A DNA stretch of 64,000 nucleotides from Leptodontidium sp. MPI-SDFR-AT-0119 (GCA_020726505.1 JAHLEZ010000037.1:400076-464075); one strand, 5' to 3'; shown: positions 10,432-21,188, counted from the first letter of the stretch. Notes: a model not told the origin generated them from the sequence alone. A program made the numbers and translations.

Positions 10432-11269
10432 TACTAGAGCAAGACCTAAAGGAGGCCGATAACGATAACAATAATAGGAAGCGCGAGCAGTGGGGAGAGG
10501 ACCGGCAGCACCACAATTCATATACAAATAGCTTAGAGAGATGCCCCCCTATTGGGTGGGGAGCATATAGCACTGGCAGGCGCCCGGCATAACCACCTTC
10601 TACCATCTTCTACTCTTAGATTCCCTACTCAATGTATTCCAGGGAATCTCGCAGGACGCCTATGCCTACCACCAAATAAAGATATTGAGAAAGTTTAGTC
10701 TTTAGTGACACAATCAACTCACAGGGGTGAACGATGAATTAAACGGCTCGGCGTTAATAAACGTCATCAACAATACGCTAAACCGAATTAGTACGTCAGC
10801 TTCAATTCCCAGTTTCGTACGTTAAAGGTTGTTAGGCGTCTGGAAACTGGGTTTCGGACGTTGTGAGGATATAATGGATTTAATAGAAGCATCACGCAAG
10901 TCAAGGATGTGGTCCCCATTAGGAAATTAAGTTCAGGATCCAACAGCTCCTAAAACACTCTAATATCGTCCGCCATCTTCCAGCCTCCTTTCCTTGGGCG
11001 TCGTCCCAACAAGGTGCGAATGGGTGCCACGTGACCATTCGAAAGCAGCCATGATGTGAAGGCAACCAGATAAGTAGAAATTCCGAGCGAATTATGGCTC
11101 GGCTCCCGTCGAAGTTTCGGACAAACGCGTTGGATGGTTTTCGAGCTCGGATGAGTTGTGGAGTCGATAGCCTGAGCTGGGCAGTGTCCGGAAGGGAGAG
11201 TTTGTAACGCTCTTCGACTTGCTGAAAGATTTGGCAGAAAGGATCTGATCGAGGAGAAGCTGACTGCAG
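10432..11269. other. Intergenic, nothing recognised
   Basis: There is no supportable gene. Short open frames exist around 10435-10610 on both strands but they lack family character. GAGCAAGA...AGGAGG...GATAAC words occur on both sides of the MITE (about 10227-10255 and 10436-10470), suggesting an older repeat into which the MITE inserted. Confidence 0.35.
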
Positions 11270-12706
11270 TTATAACGGCACAATGAAGGTATCATTCAAA
11301 GGTAAAAGAACAGTCTCGACATCGGGGAGTTGTGGAGCAGTGCCAAAACAAAGGCCAGTGAAAGGGACAACCACTGCCTTGATCAAGCTCTCATCCGTTA
11401 AAGTCGCATTAGCAGTCCCATTGGCATTAACCGTGACATGTTCCACAAGCCCAAATCCGTTTACCCGAAAATTGTCGGTAGGTTGGTTCGCAACCAGAGG
11501 GGCAGAACCGGGACATAGAGCCCAGTCGGTCAAAAGGTCTCTCGGATACGTTGTATACACCCCACATGGCGACTTCCGCGTTTCCAAACATGCAAGGATG
11601 ACAAGAACAAACATGAATGCCATGACCATTCCGGAATAGATTTTGTACCAGACCGTGTTATGACACGGTATAATCGAATTCGTGGAGCGTCCGCTGAGGA
11701 AATAAAATCCATAGAGGAACATCGAGCCTGCGAGGAAGAAGGCATAGAATAGCACCATGAGGAATGTTGTCAGACTAGCAGCTAAACCGCCGTGGGCAGG
11801 GATGAGGTAAACGAAGCAGATAGCCAAGAGGCAGCAGATGGGAACCAAATATATGATCCGAAACAGAATACCCCGCCAACTGTTTGTTCGATGGAAACGG
11901 TCCGATGCAAAGGACTCATTTGATGAGTCTAAAAGACTCATTGTAGTCTGTGCCCTCACCTCTATGAGAGCAGGTTCATCTTTCGAAGAAGCAATGTCAG
12001 AAGCGTAGGTCGTGGAAGTTCGGAGACTGTCAATGTTGCCATAATAAAGGTAGTCGTCGGTCAGCCACATGGCGGCAAAAATTCTCAATAGACCGAACAC
12101 GGCCAAAGGATAGAATATGGAGCTGATGTTGATGGTATAAGCATAACTGCCGCCGACACCGTCGATCAAGGTCTTGATGGCCATTACGCCTTGTATGGTA
12201 ATGATGAGGGTCGTTAGTGTACTCCCCGAGAGCAATCTGACTCGGTGGTGGGTCGGCTGTCTCAGACAGTATGCTCGACTTCGCTTTAACATCTGTAACG
12301 ATCCATCCCATCCTTGATTTGTCCAAAAGTATGCATTGCTTGCCGCCATGTCGCTAGGAGCCCACGATTTGGCTCTGATCCGTCGATCTGTGATAACAAA
12401 ATACCGCCATAGAATGCTCGTAGGGTTGTATTGCCATAATCGCTCGTGCCAAAGGGGTGGCTTTGACGAAAGGTAGACAGGTTTGGGTGCGCCACCGAAG
12501 ATATGAGCAATGAGAGGTGCAAGACAGAGTGTGAAGAGGTTTGCCCATTCAGCAAAGATGATCCCTCGAGCTTGATATGAGAACGGCGCAATAACATAAC
12601 CATTGGAACGCCCCTGTAGGGTAAAATCATCAGAAAAGCCTTTTACGCAAGAGTTTGGGAAAGAGCTTACGAAAATAATTCCAGTATTAAACGGGTAAGA
12701 AGACAT
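11270..12706 (-). CDS. Multi-pass membrane protein of unknown function
   Basis: The open frame runs to 12856, but the first in-frame ATG is at 12706 (MSSYPFNTG). An upstream exon carrying the hydrophobic stretch HVAFLSFPITVFFIWIL is possible. A 57-bp intron (12670-12614, GTAAGC...CTACAG) is hidden in the open frame because its length is a multiple of three. Hydrophobic segments include FAEWANLFTLCLAPLIAHIF, LTTLIITIQGVMAI, SIFYPLAVFGLLRIFAAMWL, FRIIYLVPICCLLAICFVYL, LTTFLMVLFYAFFLAGSMFLYGFYFL and GMVMAFMFVLVILACLET. The roughly 110-residue tail after the last one has N-glycosylation sites (NGT, NAT, NDT) and Cys residues, so it is probably extracellular. It is transcribed away from the membrane-protein gene at 13384. 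No named domain was recognised. Confidence 0.8.
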   Translation of the reverse strand: MSSYPFNTGIIFVSSFPNSCVKGFSDDFTLQGRSNGYVIAPFSYQARGIIFAEWANLFTLCLAPLIAHIFGGAPKPVYLSSKPPLWHERLWQYNPTSILWRYFVITDRRIRAKSWAPSDMAASNAYFWTNQGWDGSLQMLKRSRAYCLRQPTHHRVRLLSGSTLTTLIITIQGVMAIKTLIDGVGGSYAYTINISSIFYPLAVFGLLRIFAAMWLTDDYLYYGNIDSLRTSTTYASDIASSKDEPALIEVRAQTTMSLLDSSNESFASDRFHRTNSWRGILFRIIYLVPICCLLAICFVYLIPAHGGLAASLTTFLMVLFYAFFLAGSMFLYGFYFLSGRSTNSIIPCHNTVWYKIYSGMVMAFMFVLVILACLETRKSPCGVYTTYPRDLLTDWALCPGSAPLVANQPTDNFRVNGFGLVEHVTVNANGTANATLTDESLIKAVVVPFTGLCFGTAPQLPDVETVLLPLNDTFIVPL

Positions 12707-13094
12707 GCTGACGAGAACCTGCGCCGAATTGAGTGAGTAGTCAAAGGCCTGGAGGATCCAGATAAAAAAGACAGTGATGGGGAAAGAAAGAAAAGCGACG
12801 TGGACAAAACCGTGAAATGAGACTTTGAGAGAAAGAGTTGGGGATTGGCTCCACAACTAGTTTTAGCTTTCCCCTGAAGGATGTTGAAGGCTTGTTCGCC
12901 CAAAATCCTGCACTAATCCAATCCGATACATTAAGCGAGCAACCCCTGCTGAGGCTCCTTCAGCCCTCTTCAAGGCGCCGCGCCTTTGTAACTTTTTGCG
13001 CGACGGAAGGTCAAAAATTGGATTCTAATCGATGGAGCCCTGCCAACGCAATGAACCGTCTGCTCTAATTAAACCACCTGCATAATGCGAGGCC

Positions 13095-13252
13095 GCTAGC
13101 GCTGACAATATCCTCTTTCGAAGAGATAATCGTCCAATGAGAGGCACAGCATCGAACCGAAAACTGTGCCGCAGCTAGCACTGACAACATGCCTGCATAT
13201 CGCCGTAACCTCGTCCAATAAGAGGCACAACATGAAACAGAAGAAATATGCC
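13095..13252. repeat. Tandem duplication of a CCAAT-containing promoter block
   Basis: Two copies of an approximately 79-bp unit (13095-13173 and 13174-13252) begin GCTAGCnCTGACAA and each contain CGTCCAATnAGAGGCACA (CCAAT at 13134 and 13215). They sit between two divergent membrane-protein genes, nearer the plus-strand gene. Doubling of a CCAAT box (bound by the CBC/HAP complex in fungi) may set its expression; this is inference. The rest of 12707-13383 holds no gene. Confidence 0.7.
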
Positions 13253-13383
13253 ACAACGGTGAAGCTCATCCTACAGCAAATATTCGGGGGGATCAAAATT
13301 CCTATAAGTACCTTTTCTTCCTGCCGGTCGTTGGCGGGGTCAAGTTCTCATTCACAAAGTGTCCATAATTTCACCATCAGGTC

Positions 13384-15364
13384 ATGTTCAATAAGTCCAT
13401 CCCCAACCCAAGTATGTTGGTTCGTGAGGGTACCACAGGCGAGATCGCCGACTCTGCGCCGACAATCATCAACAAGGAACCATCCACAACAGCAGAGAAA
13501 CAATCTCTCATTGCCAGTCCTCAGCCCGAAATCCATGGTGACATGTGGGCGCCTTCGCTACGTAGAAACACCCCCATCTGGGGCCTGGCAGCGGCATTCA
13601 TAACTCTCGCCTGCTGCGTTGGCGCTATTATTATCGTGCTTGTATCGAATGGCCAAAATGTCGAAGCGTGGAAAGTGCAGCCGTCTGTCCTGCTCGCTAT
13701 TTTGATGGCAGGCACTAACGCCACCTTGATGTTTGCGTTAGCCGGAGGCGTGACTAATGCGTGGTGGTACACGGCGTACAAAGGGGCTACAGTCGCTGAA
13801 GTCCAGCGACAATGGAGCGTCGGTATGAGTTTGTGGGAAGCAATGTGTGCGGGGAGACATATGAGTGCTGTGGCTTTTGCTACTATTATTGGAACCTGGG
13901 CCATTTTTGCGACGGATCCTTTGATGCAGAGGTCAACGAATGTTGTCAGTGCGAACATTACAAGCAGCGTGAACGTTGTGGCGAGCATCGCTCCGCTGAT
14001 TCCGTATGGATATACCGGCATAACGACGGGTTTGGGGGGAGACAGCGATCTATCTGTCGTGGCTCCTACAATTCCAGCCATGGACGTCGCGAGAGACTAC
14101 TTCAATAAAGTGCCTATTACTACGGGCTTTACTGGCTGCAAAGGCAACTGTACCCGCCCCCTTCCCCCCCACCTGGTCCCCAATTTCACTGCATTAGCAT
14201 TCTTTGATGCGAAGAGACATGCTGACCTGCTCTTTCGTAGGTACAGGCACAGTACCAGCCGCTGGGTTTGCCGTCACTTGTCAGAAAAGTCGATTTCCAG
14301 TCGATTATTATGCTAAAGGCATGAATCCCTCCAACTCCTCCGACCTGTCATACCAGGATCCGCAGCTCGCCTTCAGCACCAACTTCACAGAAGACAGCTG
14401 GACCCTCTCGGCAAATTTGACAGTAGCATACGTCGACTCCATCAACCAAACTTGCGCTGGTTTTATGACAGTGCGAAGCTGCTATCTCCAAGCCGCAACG
14501 ATCGAGTACCCTATCTCGATCACAAACAATGTTGTGACTCTAGGAGATGTCTCATCTCCTAAAGTCCTCGCGCTCCAGAACTCATCTGCATACTCGCACA
14601 CCACCTGTCTCGCCGATTGCCCAGTATACGCCGATGGAGTCATGACTATTTCTGGCATCACGCTGTCCGCACAGAGGCTCTTTAATTCCTCCACAATTCT
14701 CACGCACGTCGCCCCTACCCCCCACACCACTTCTGTCTGGATCGTGGACTACGACGGCACACTTTCAAACCAATACCTGAGCGTGACAGAGTCCGATTTT
14801 GGGTCCAGTATAAATAACTGCAATATGACATACTTAGATCCAACAAACGTTATCATTCAAGCGATGAATGAAATGATGTTTCGAACTGCGTTGAGAGCGA
14901 GTAATACGAGCTTATATAATGGGCTAGAGGGGTTTAACCACCCAGGTAAACCCGTGGTTTTTGTTCCTATGCCCGGTGTGGACGGCGTTCCGCGGAATAC
15001 AAACATCACCATGACGCAAACCTCCTCCATCAACGTGTACTCATCAGACTACAAGTTTTTAGGCGCTTCTATCGCCCTCATTCTCCTCTCGTTGATCTTG
15101 ATCATCCCTCTGTACTACGGCTACTGGAAAATGGGCAGACGACCAACCCTCAGCCCACTTGAGACGGCGAAGGCATTTGGGGCGCCGCTGCTGCGGAGAG
15201 CGGGAAGCAATATGGAAGCTACGGGCTTGGTGAAGGTGGCTGGACCAACGAAGGTTAGGTATGGAGAGGTCTTGAGGGAAGAAGATGGGGTGCAAGTTCA
15301 TAAGTTGGAGATTGCGGAGGCTGAGACCGTGAAAGCTCCGAGGCGGGCGGTAATTTATCGATAA
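13384..15364 (+). CDS. Large membrane protein with glycosylated extracellular region
   Basis: There are two exons, 13384-14149 and 14241-15364. The 91-bp intron GTACCC...CGTAG restores the frame exactly (KGNC joined to TGTVPAAGF). The N-terminal 60 residues are hydrophilic and cytosolic. Three hydrophobic segments follow: GLAAAFITLACCVGAIIIVLV, SVLLAILMAGTNATLMFALAGG and AVAFATIIGTWAIFA. Next comes the TDPLMQRST motif seen in a widespread family of uncharacterised fungal membrane proteins, then about 370 extracellular residues with many NxS/T sites and paired cysteines. A last membrane segment near the end (FLGASIALILLSLILIIPLYYGYW) precedes a short cytosolic tail. The function is unknown. 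Its divergent neighbour is also a membrane protein with a glycosylated C-terminal part. Confidence 0.88.
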
Positions 15365-16284
15365 GCGGTCGTGATTGCATTTCAGTTCTAGCTCTAGATG
15401 CGTTTATATTGTGGTGTGGCCAGCTTTGGCATTGCGTGGGATTGGTTGTTTTAGGGAGTAGTTATTAAAGACAAGATTAGAAAGTTTGGCACAGCGCTCA
15501 CCCCCTGGAGAAAATGTATGCATGCAAATCAAGGAAACGGCACAACGCAATCCTCGGCCAGGATCCGTGCTCCCTGCTAATTCCAACCCTCAATTCTTCT
15601 TCCATGTTGGACTCTTCTTAGCATCACCCTCCTTCGTCTGACCTTCGCGAACAATTGGAGCACATGGACACCTCAAGTTCGACAGCTCCAGACAGTTTCT
15701 ATACACCACTGACCAGCCTTCAAACACCTTCGGAAGAGTCTCAACGTTAGTTCCCTCGAAGTTGAAGATTGAAATTTCATATACCCCGAGCGTTGTAGCG
15801 ACAGTCTCTACTTTGATCGAAGGCTCTAACAAAATCGTGATCCTTTGAACGGTATTCTCATCTAGTGGAGGCGAAGCGCTGGGATTGTAAGCACAGAGAT
15901 GTGTCTTGTTGAGCTGAAGGCTTTATCGTAGTAGACTCGTGGGTCGGTAGTGGGATTGTATTTCTCGAGGTAGATTGCTGGAACCCAGCCCATACCGCCG
16001 CGGGTGTCGTGAGATATGGCGAACCACCAGCCTAGGTCATATCAGTAAGTCTGTGACTGTCTGTACGGGAATGGCAGTAGCGAAGTAGACATACCTGTCT
16101 TGCTCAAAATAATGCTCAGTAGCTTTCCTACTTTCAGATCCCGTTCGTTGAGGGCTCGATTGCCTGTGAAGTTCTGGACAGCGATACACATGAATGAATT
16201 GTGCTTGATTGGGATCTCTCCTCGATCGTTCAGAACAGGGGTGCCATGTTGAAGGGGATAGATCGTCCGGTATGCAGGTGGAGG

Positions 16285-17244
16285 CAGGCTGGCCAATAAG
16301 TCAGTAAGTCAGTTATCAGTTGAAGATATATTCTCAACTGACTGACTGACACAAAAATCGACGTAACTTATAACTGACTGATAGGAAATTCGGGGACTGA
16401 TAAGTTGGTTCCAAAAATAGAATATATTAGACATTAAGCAAGACTGCTTTGTAGGCTCCTGGGAAGTTAATTGCTCTCCTATTTACCCAGTTTTTTAAGC
16501 ATTCCTGGTGCCATAGAGTCTTGCTAGATAACTGAGAGCTCTCTACTGTTGTTTGCTTTGCGCAGGAAGAGAATATTCGCTCGCACTTAGAGCTCATAGC
16601 TGGGATGGCTAGAAAATCAAAGGCCATAGCAGCTAACTCAAGCCATTCCTTCTCCTTCTCTTCTCGTTGTGAGGTTTAAAAGGGTCGTAAAACTCATTAT
16701 ATTAAGGTTCTAGTCGTTTGCACCGGTCCCGTAATATTTTTGGCTCTGCAGACTCTTCTACTGTCCGTTTGGCCATCATCGCCGCCAACACGTTCGGGAC
16801 AACTCGTATAAGCGCATTAGGTGCTCTTCTATCGTCGTCGTCGCTCAAATCGATAGGGGATGTGTGGGAAGAGGCCATTTTGATGAAGTTATCGTGATTA
16901 TTCCAACAGAGACAGAGTTTTGGATGCGATCCGGGGATTCTGGGGTTCTTCAGAGCTCGGCTGAGTCACGATTCTAGCCAATTAGAAGCCTCCATTTTGG
17001 CTAAGCGAGGCAGCCGCCCCTATCAAAATGTATCCACGGCATCCATGGGCTTCAAAATCAGGGCATCCATACCACCAAAACTCATCCTATATTCGGGAAT
17101 TTTTAATATTTGAACTTATAAGCAACTGATCAACCTATTACTAACTGACTGACTTATCTAATAATATATCTCAACCGACTGACTGACGTTGAAGAGGGTG
17201 GCTTATTTAGTTGGCTTAACTCAACTGACTTGTTGGCCACCCTG
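16285..17244 (-). mobile_element. Non-autonomous hAT transposon, 960 bp
   Basis: The left end CAGGCTGGCCAATAAGTCAGT and the right end, read inward on the minus strand, CAGGGTGGCCAACAAGTCAGT form terminal inverted repeats. The perfect 8-bp target duplication GGTGGAGG flanks the element at 16277-16284 and 17245-17252. Sub-terminal arrays of ACTGACTGACTGAC words are present at both ends, as is usual for hAT transposase binding sites. The interior retains both ends of a transposase gene with the middle deleted. The same TIR family recurs at 37616-38094. Confidence 0.93.
16427..16878 (-). pseudogene. hAT transposase, internally deleted
   Basis: From ATG 16878 the minus strand reads MASSHTSPIDLSDDDD and continues about 58 residues as the transposase N-terminus. 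After stops it resumes as EWLELAAMAFDFLAIPAMSSKCERIFSS...CLKNWVNRR (16427-16650). That is the C-terminal hAT dimerisation block (PF05699), whose usual form is DFLAIPATSAxxERxFS. The catalytic core (RNase-H-like DDE) is missing, so the copy cannot make transposase. Confidence 0.85.
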
Positions 17245-17720
17245 GGTGGAGGAGCGAGGCGTCCTGTTGTTGTCGGGATCGTATCAGTCGTGGCGGGTGT
17301 GGATGAGGGTCCGTTCACTACAACTGCACCTCTCTCCTGTACGTCCAGAATATGCTTGCGGCCGTCTTCTTCCCCTTGCTCTATACCAGAATACCATCCC
17401 GCGTAATTATTTGTGGAACCCAGGGCAACTAGGACGAGGATCCCAAGTCCAAAGTGTGTCTTCGACAGGCCTCCACAGATGCGATCAGTGTACATCCACC
17501 CCATGAAGGCGATGAAGTACATTGATAAGGTGATGATGCTGGTGGCATCCAATTGCCACTGTGAGTGTGGGGGTGATCGAAGGGATGGCATTGTGACGGT
17601 GGTGCTGTTGTAGGTAACCGGGCTGAAGAGAGGAAAGGATGCAGTGGTGGAGGATGGGCGTGGCGTTGAAAGTTGAATATGATGATGTTCTAGGAAGAAA
17701 GAAAAGGGACTGAACGGCAT

Positions 17721-18232
17721 ACCTACATACCTTATACCTTACTCATCATGAACGATCTAACCTATTTTGGAGTGTTGTTTTCGTTGCAGATTCCCATTTT
17801 CGGGAAGGTGCGATGGAACCGAGCTAGGGATCCTCGCTTCCAAACGACACTGAACCGCTCAGCAGGGCAGTACTTTCTGCCATTGAACAGCAGCAAAGAA
17901 TATCAATTACTTGAAATTTATCAATAATGTTTAATCGGATACTCGAAATGCTGTAGATCGAGTTCAGTTTATCGATGACTGCACAACGTCCAATCTGTAC
18001 GATAGTATCTCCGTACCCAGGCAGTCACGACTAACTAATAAGCGAACAGCTTTCTCCGACCCAGAATTCATGACATCGATAGAGACTAGAGACCAGAGAC
18101 TATGTGATTCGCTTCTGGACTGGCACGAAAGATATATTAATCACACAAATTTCTCCTCAGGACAAAAAACATTTCCTTCCCAAACCCAACCTCAGAGACA
18201 TATTCACACTTCGCAACGCAAGCAAACCCACA
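17721..18232. other. Intergenic, no gene
   Basis: Divergent upstream region of the split SH3 gene and of the small Cys-rich gene. Nothing recognisable was seen. Confidence 0.4.
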
Positions 18233-18854
18233 ATGGCTTCCCAACCCACAAGCACAACTGGGAACAGCTTGCATTCCCCTCAAGCTCAAGATCAGACCTC
18301 ATGGGATGTTAAAGATCCAGCTCTCGATGCACAATCCAAAGCTGAATGGGGCATTCCCCCTCCCCGTACCATCATAAAGAAAAGCCAGACTTCATATGAA
18401 TAGTGCATGGAGCGCAAAGAGGAGATCCTCGCTGGTCATTCTTCCAAATCCTCCACACGAGTATTCGTCCTGTAAGTCGTCCTTGCCCTTGCTCTCTCTT
18501 TAAATTCTAGGCATTTCTTTTTATTTTGCTGTTAAGAATTCAGCTGACGTATTTGAAATATCCAGTCAGTGTTATTCTTGCGAGCGGTGGTTCAAGCATT
18601 GCATGTTCTCCATCGCTGAACGTAAGGCCGACTTAAAGGTAAGTGACGTCACAAGCAAACTCATCTATATATAAGCGCACATAAATCATCCATTCCTTAT
18701 TTTCGAGATGAGAAATAGAATCGCTTTGGCTAATGACTTTTCAAAGTCCTGCCGGGGGTGCCAAGCAGAGGGCGACGAATACTTCGATCACAAGCAGTGG
18801 GCTGTACATCGACACATCCACTGCAATCAACCGGGTGCTGAGAAGTGCAAATAA
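18233..18854 (+). pseudogene. Small Cys-rich protein gene with in-frame stop
   Basis: Three exons can be placed: 18233-18471, 18566-18638 and 18747-18854, with GTAAGT donors and CAG/AAG acceptors. They keep one frame from ATG 18233 to TAA 18854. The only flaw is a TAG at 18401-18403 (SYE-stop-CMERKEEIL), explained by one C-to-T change of a Gln codon. The last two exons encode a compact putative zinc-binding pattern: CYSCERWFKHC, then CRGCQAEGDEYFDHKQWAVHRHIHC, then C near the end. It has no signal peptide, so a nuclear or cytosolic metal-binding protein is more likely than a secreted effector. No family was recognised. Stop read-through or an unrecognised intron around the TAG would make it functional. 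Confidence 0.6.
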
Positions 18855-19987
18855 ATGTACTTCTCATCTTCTTACTTTCTGCCGGATAATAGATAGAACG
18901 GGTAGTCTGTACAACTGCAATTCTGGCGTGCTGGGGGATAGAGAAGGGAATAATTCTCAGCCGATGGTGTTTTGGTTTATCGAGAATTGAATTGTACCCT
19001 TAGTTGATCTGGTATAACTGAATAGAGAATGTAATTTTAGATAATACTTGGATAGTCTCCTAAGTTTCCCCTTTTCTTGATCAGATTCTCTTGTATTTAT
19101 TTGTAAATCATCAGCAATTGTGAAACTCGGATGTGAAGGTTCAAATTGGATTTATTAAAGATTGAAAGGCGTACTTATACATGTAACGGTAGACCAGCAA
19201 AACATACATCGACAAAGATAATATCCCCGAAACAAATTCTTGCTTAGTCTTCTGAGAAATTATCTCTTTCGAAGCAAGTGAACACTTCTGGTCAGCACCT
19301 TTCTTCTCCTTGAAAACAAATCGCTAAAATAACCCATATCTACCAACTAAGCATCCGATATAGAATGGCTACACGACCTGCAACACATCAATATTCAGGG
19401 CAAATCTCATGCCTTCTCGCTCCACATCCCTCTGAAGCGAAACTCAGCAAACAAACACAGAAGGAATGAGACAGCTCGTGAAGATCACGTGAAACTCGGG
19501 ATGAAGTTCCCCCGCCAAGCATCACCACACCACTCACTTGCGTGTTCCATCCCTCGTCCATCACTGGTCCATTTACGTACCAGTGCAGCGGATAAATTCG
19601 AGCCACACATCGCATCGTCGTCGCATTCAAGCAGAGACGCAAGCCCAACCTCGGAGCTGAATGCGCTGACGAGTAAAATGCTCTCATTCTTTGCTGCCTT
19701 GAATGTGCGTAAGCTTCAGCCTCGCCGCGTACCCCACTTCGACCATGACCTCCCTGTATTGACTGATCAAACCACTAGTTGTAGTAAATAGACAACTCTG
19801 AGATTGTGTTAAATACTTCGTCGAGTCTCCAAGAAAATATTGAAAGCTCATATACAACTCCAGATCCAAATACAATCGAGATCTATTTCAAATCCCAAAT
19901 CAGAATACCTCCGCTCCAATTCAAATTCCAGCTCCAACATCACAAACAAACCAGCAGAAGCGAAAAGAAACAAAACCACAAGCAATA
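18855..19987. other. Intergenic, no gene
   Basis: Short overlapping frames on both strands between 19388 and 19875 lack family character and codon bias. The last 130 bp before 19988 are A/C-rich, as in fungal 5' leaders. Confidence 0.45.
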
Positions 19988-21188
19988 ATGACGCTCATCC
20001 CGGCCGACACAAAAGATCTCAAGCACCAACAAGACCAACACCCTTCTCCCACCGCGCGAGAAACCACAAATCCATTCCCTAACCCCATTCTTCCAAATGC
20101 AGACGAGCACAACGCCGCCCAATTCTCTCCTCCGCCCTACTCCGAGACAGATTCAAACTCCCACACCCTCCCTCTCGTCGACAACCACACCGAACCCTCT
20201 TACTCCGCCCCTTCCAAACCAGAGATCAGCTCCCCAACAACACCACGATCCAACCCCATCTCCGCCTACAGCGCAGTAAACCTCACCGGCCCGCTGCACA
20301 TCACAGGAGCAGTGAAATCCTCCTCGTCCGTAACGCTCAAGACGCACATCCGGGTCGATGGGAAAGTCGATTCCAGCAGTTACATCTGGCTTGAAGATGA
20401 GATTCTGGTTGATGGGAAGGTGGATAGCAGTGGGAAGGTTACGTTGAGGGACGGGGTAAGGGTCGAGGGGAAGGTGAATGCTAGTGGTGCTGTTGAGTAT
20501 GTTTATGTCTCTTTTTCATGATTTCATCTCCTCATATGCCCCATACCCCATGCCCTTGATTTCATTTAACTTGAGAGTAGTGTGCCCCAGGGGGGAGGAA
20601 TAGAAAAGAAAGAAAAAGATTAACAAAAACCCAGCTTGTCCAACGGCATCCACGTCTCAGATAAAGTCGACGCCAGCGGGGCCATCTCCCTCACAGGCGG
20701 CGCGAGGGGTATATTCATCGGCGGCAAAGTGGCCAGTAGCGGCGGAATCGACATCGCAGGTCGCGTTGAAGTCCTAGGTCCCATCAAAGCCAGTGGAAGT
20801 ATCCGTATCAGGAGCGGTGAGGGGAAGGCCGTTATGAAGCTGGGAACAAAGGTGGAGGCTTCGAGTGTGGCTGTGGAGGGGGATGTTGAGGTTGGGTGAG
20901 TTGATTTCTATCTCGAAGCTTCCTTCCCTACCTTAACCTATCCTATCATGATTGTGATTTGAATAGTAGAATGCTGTTAATTGGATGGGATTGGTGTGTT
21001 GAGAATTGAATGCTAATAGGATGTGCGTGCGTAGTGGGAATCTGTATATCTCCAAGACGCTGAAGTTGAAGGGGAATCTGCATGTAAATGGTGATTTGGA
21101 GATTAAAGGGGATTTGATCATGCAGAAGGGGAATGTGGTTACTGTTACTGGGAAGAGAACTATTCATGGGAGTATTAAGGAGGTTTGA
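19988..21188 (+). CDS. Beta-solenoid repeat protein, bactofilin-like
   Basis: Three exons: 19988-20496, 20635-20895 and 21035-21188. All GT-AG junctions join in frame. The first 90 residues are disordered (Pro/Ser/Thr/Asn-rich, with PPPYSETD). From there to the end the protein is built of roughly 17-18-residue units of alternating small and beta-branched residues: IRVDGKVDSSSYIWLEDE, ILVDGKVDSSGKVTLRDG, VRVEGKVNASGAV, IHVSDKVDASGAISLTGG, IFIGGKVASSGGIDIAG, and shorter ones (LHVNGDLEIKGDLIMQ). This is the pattern of a right-handed beta-helix such as the polymer-forming bactofilins (PF04519). It has no signal peptide or membrane segment, so it is likely cytosolic and may self-assemble into filaments. 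The family link is inferred from the repeat pattern only. Confidence 0.85.

Larger units (their letters stand above)
15590..17720 (-). pseudogene. SH3-domain membrane protein gene split by a hAT insertion
   Basis: The 5' part (17720-17245) encodes two hydrophobic segments (ITLSMYFIAFMGWMY; GLGILVLVALGSTNNYAGWY) and a Ser/Thr/Pro linker ending GRLAPP. The 3' part resumes at 16284 with PPAYRTIYPLQHG. It continues through an SH3 domain (FMCIAVQNFTGN...LKVGKLL; GWWFAISHDT...MGWVPAIYLEKY), which is itself interrupted by an intron (donor 16094, acceptor 16032). Removing the transposon and one target copy joins the two parts in frame (GRLAPP to PAYRTI). A second lesion, a one-base frame change near 15920, precedes the last open stretch (NTVQRITILLEPSIKV to the stop at 15590). 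Before disruption it was probably a membrane-anchored scaffold or sensor protein. Start ATG 17720, or M44 (about 17591), are both possible. Confidence 0.75.

Noticed and set aside
10195..10606. Overlapping open frames of 77-135 codons on both strands
   Set aside because: They run across an inverted-repeat element, read low-complexity sequence, and show no family resemblance or start context.
13521..14081. 186-codon minus-strand frame
   Set aside because: Antisense shadow of the membrane-protein gene at 13384-15364, whose frame has clear membrane segments and a working intron.
15590..15832. PX domain at the C-terminus of the SH3 gene (Bem1-like SH3-PX)
   Set aside because: GVYEISIFNFEG resembles a PX start, but the basic phosphoinositide-binding region and PxxP are not visible, so I do not assert it.
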